A program made the translations under genes and the position numbers. A stretch of 24,697 nt of DNA from PS1 clade bacterium (lineage in GTDB: Bacteria > Pseudomonadota > Alphaproteobacteria > RS24): the NCBI GenBank assembly GCA_016779015.1, contig JADHOK010000009.1, positions 1 to 24,697 of the forward strand, read 5' to 3'. Under the pieces are notes generated by a model, which saw nothing but the letters and a program-made list of their open reading frames with translations, was not told the DNA's origin and did no database searches. Positions 22,961 to 24,697 of the stretch are shown piece by piece (position 1 is the first letter of the stretch; each line of letters starts with the position of its first letter).

Positions 22961-23872
22961 ATGTCCGACTATGAACAGATTAAAACCGAGGTCGATGAAA
23001 ACGGGATTATGGTGCTGACGCTCTTTCGCCCCGAGGCGATGAATGCGTTTACCGCGCGCATGATGCACGAGATTATTGACGCTTTTGACCAAGCCGATGC
23101 CGATGACGCGGTGCGCGCCATCATTATCACCGGCGATGGTGAGCGGGCCTTTTGCGCCGGCGCTGACTTGTCGCAAGGCGATAAAACCTTTGATTATGCC
23201 GAGCGCAGTGACGGCGGCAAGAAATCCGGCGTGGTTGCCGAGGGCGGAGATATTGACTGGTCGAGCGAGGATATCCGCGATGGCGGTGGCCTGCTGACGC
23301 TGCGGATTTTTGAAAGCATCAAGCCGGTTATCGGCGCGATTAACGGCGCTGCTGTCGGTGTCGGCGTGACCATGCAATTGCCGATGGATGTGCGTATTGC
23401 GTCGGAAAATGCGCGTTTCGGTTTCGTGTTTGCGCGCCGCGGCATTGTGCCCGAAGCGTGCTCAAGCTGGTTCCTGCCGCGCATTGTCGGTATCTCGCAA
23501 GCGTTGCAATGGTGCTATTCGGGCGAAATCTTCGGGGCCGAGGAAGCGTTGCGTGGCGGCCTGGTAAGCGAGGTTGTGCCGCAAGCCGACTTGTTGGCGC
23601 GGGCCAAAGAACTGGCGTTGCAAATGACTGAAATGAGCTCGTCCGTCTCGGTGGCGATGACGCGACAAATGCTGTGGCGCATGATGGGCGCCGACCATCC
23701 GATGGAAGCGCATAAAGTGGACAGCAAAGCGATTTTCGGACGTGGCCGTCAATCCGACGCCAAAGAGGGCGTGGTGTCATTCCTTGAAAAGCGCCCGCCG
23801 CAATTTGCCGATAAGCCGAGCAGCGACATGCCCGGTTTTTATCCGTGGTGGGACGAACGCAAGTTTTCGTAA
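22961..23872 (+). CDS. Enoyl-CoA hydratase/isomerase (crotonase) family protein
   Basis: 303-residue crotonase-fold protein acting on acyl-CoA thioesters. Oxyanion-hole segments AFCAGADLS (residues 64-72) and NGAAVGVG (128-135) are present, and Glu165 in RRGIVPEACSSW aligns with the second catalytic glutamate of hydratases. The first glutamate position, in GVTMQLPMD, is not acidic, so this may be an isomerase or other crotonase rather than a classical hydratase. About 35-40 extra residues (73-110) are inserted after the first oxyanion segment, and the protein is longer than the usual ~260. GAGGGAG precedes the ATG. It is divergent from the acyl-CoA synthetase, so the two are probably coregulated. 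Confidence 0.92.
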   Translation: MSDYEQIKTEVDENGIMVLTLFRPEAMNAFTARMMHEIIDAFDQADADDAVRAIIITGDGERAFCAGADLSQGDKTFDYAERSDGGKKSGVVAEGGDIDWSSEDIRDGGGLLTLRIFESIKPVIGAINGAAVGVGVTMQLPMDVRIASENARFGFVFARRGIVPEACSSWFLPRIVGISQALQWCYSGEIFGAEEALRGGLVSEVVPQADLLARAKELALQMTEMSSSVSVAMTRQMLWRMMGADHPMEAHKVDSKAIFGRGRQSDAKEGVVSFLEKRPPQFADKPSSDMPGFYPWWDERKFS

Positions 23873-23879
23873 CAACGTT

Positions 23880-24697
23880 TTACGCCAGCTCGTCTTCGTG
23901 CCGCACAATGCTCCAGACCGGCGTTGTGGCAATCAGCGTCGAGACCAGCACCAGCATGGCGAGGGCGCATAGGAAAGTGGTTGTTAATGGGCCGACAAAC
24001 TCGGTCACGATACCGCTCAGCGTCGCCCCGACCGGCGCCGACCCCATAAAGCCGAGGCTATAAAATGCCAAAACACGGCCGCGCGCCTCGGCCGGTGCTT
24101 CGACCTGCACAATGGTTCGTGCCATGGTCATATTGACCCCGGCCGCCAAACCCCAAGCGCCGGCAATGGCGCAGACGGAGGCAAAGTTTGGCGCAAGCGG
24201 CACCAACATCAACGCAAAGCAGCCGACAATCAGCGCGCCGACCATGGCGCGGCCGCGACGCTCGACCGGACGGCGCGCCATCATAACGACGGTGGAGACA
24301 ATGGTGCCGCCCCAAAAGGTGAAATTGAGGATGGAGATTTCCAACTGCCCGCCGCCGAAAACATCGGTGACGATAAGCGGCAGGGTGACCATGAAAATGC
24401 CGATGAAGAAAATGCCGGTGCCGACCGAGGATAAAATCACCGGCCGCATAACGGATGAATGCCAGACGATGGAAAAGCCGGCACGCCAGCCGCCGTTTTC
24501 CTCTTCGTGGCCCGGTACAGGCGGAAAATTGGGCAGCGCCAATGTCACTAAAAAGCCGATTACCAAAGCGATGGCTTGCATCAATAAAAGCGCCCAAGGA
24601 CCGGCCAGCGGTGCCGCGGCTCCGGCCAGAATATAGCCCAGCAACTGCGCCGAGAATTGCGCAATCAACGCCATCATCACACCATTTTGAATATGGC
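23880..24697 (-). CDS. MFS transporter, N-terminus outside the window (partial)
   Basis: The frame is open to the right edge (HIQNG precedes the first start codon, a GTG at 24680), so the true start lies beyond the window. The visible ~272 residues contain about eight membrane helices, with a hydrophilic central loop after LALPNFPPVPGHEEENGGW. The segment ARTIVQVEAPAEARGRVLAFY is typical of the EntS/MFS_3 group of exporters between helices 10 and 11. Substrate unknown. It converges on the crotonase gene with a 7-base gap. Confidence 0.88.
   Translation of the reverse strand, partial: HIQNGVMMALIAQFSAQLLGYILAGAAAPLAGPWALLLMQAIALVIGFLVTLALPNFPPVPGHEEENGGWRAGFSIVWHSSVMRPVILSSVGTGIFFIGIFMVTLPLIVTDVFGGGQLEISILNFTFWGGTIVSTVVMMARRPVERRGRAMVGALIVGCFALMLVPLAPNFASVCAIAGAWGLAAGVNMTMARTIVQVEAPAEARGRVLAFYSLGFMGSAPVGATLSGIVTEFVGPLTTTFLCALAMLVLVSTLIATTPVWSIVRHEDELA

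Noticed and set aside
22877..23377. Upstream extension of the FadD-like frame to 686 residues
   Set aside because: It is antisense to the crotonase gene, and GGGAGGAG sits directly before ATG 22876.
1..24697. Mobile elements, prophage, CRISPR, toxin-antitoxin or defence systems
   Set aside because: No transposase, integrase, phage structural, Cas or nuclease-like protein and no regularly spaced direct repeats were seen. The tRNAs have no flanking integrase or duplicated 3' ends.

Overview
The window looks like an ordinary, tightly packed chromosomal stretch from an alphaproteobacterium. By eye the G+C is in the mid-50s %. The evidence is protein character (FabI, AroC, EF-P, PdxH, a gamma-type carbonic anhydrase), the gene order fabI-aroC-thiE-efp-suhB, and two canonical tRNAs with encoded CCA ends. 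The mix of acyl-CoA ligases, a MaoC hydratase, a crotonase, a nitronate monooxygenase and esterase/peptidase genes fits an aerobic, lipid- and organic-acid-using heterotroph of the Parvibaculum or marine alphaproteobacterial type. That placement is inference; no rRNA or marker phylogeny is available here.

Layout. 27-1844 (+): a fused ABC exporter half-transporter, convergent with a minus-strand housekeeping run read as fabI (5892), aroC, thiE, efp, suhB-like (ending 1864). A Sel1-repeat lipoprotein lies upstream of fabI. 6452-8011 (+): pdxH and a cation diffusion facilitator. 8021-9478 (-): an amidase, divergent from an AlkK/DmdB-like acyl-CoA ligase (9566-11209, +) followed by a DUF1499 membrane protein. 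11935-12831 (-): an MBL-fold hydrolase abutting DUF1499 with zero spacing. 13000-14623 (+): a DUF4345-like membrane protein and a membrane-anchored beta-propeller protein, separated by tRNA-Pro(CGG) on the minus strand. tRNA-Gln(TTG) follows on the plus strand. 14756-16885 (-): gamma-carbonic anhydrase, CDP-alcohol phosphatidyltransferase and nitronate monooxygenase, overlapping or nearly so. 16973-22876 (-): a five-gene run read as acyl-CoA synthetase, MaoC hydratase, msrB, oligopeptidase B, serine hydrolase. 22961-23872 (+): a crotonase divergent from that run. 23880 to the right edge (-): an MFS transporter whose N-terminus lies outside the window.

How the genes relate. The 5' third is biosynthesis and translation support: fatty acid elongation, chorismate, thiamine phosphate, EF-P and PLP. 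The 3' half is mainly acyl-CoA activation and hydration plus hydrolases, with MsrB as an oxidative-repair gene embedded in the run.

I found no mobile element, prophage, CRISPR array, toxin-antitoxin pair or obvious defence system, and no gene-free stretch over 300 bases. The longest protein-gene gap, 12832-12999, holds a possible 33-34 codon leader ORF. I do not see strong evidence for an undescribed system. The best leads are small: the leader ORF, a palindrome at the putative efp transcription start, dyads in divergent promoters, and the unusual composition of the five-gene run.
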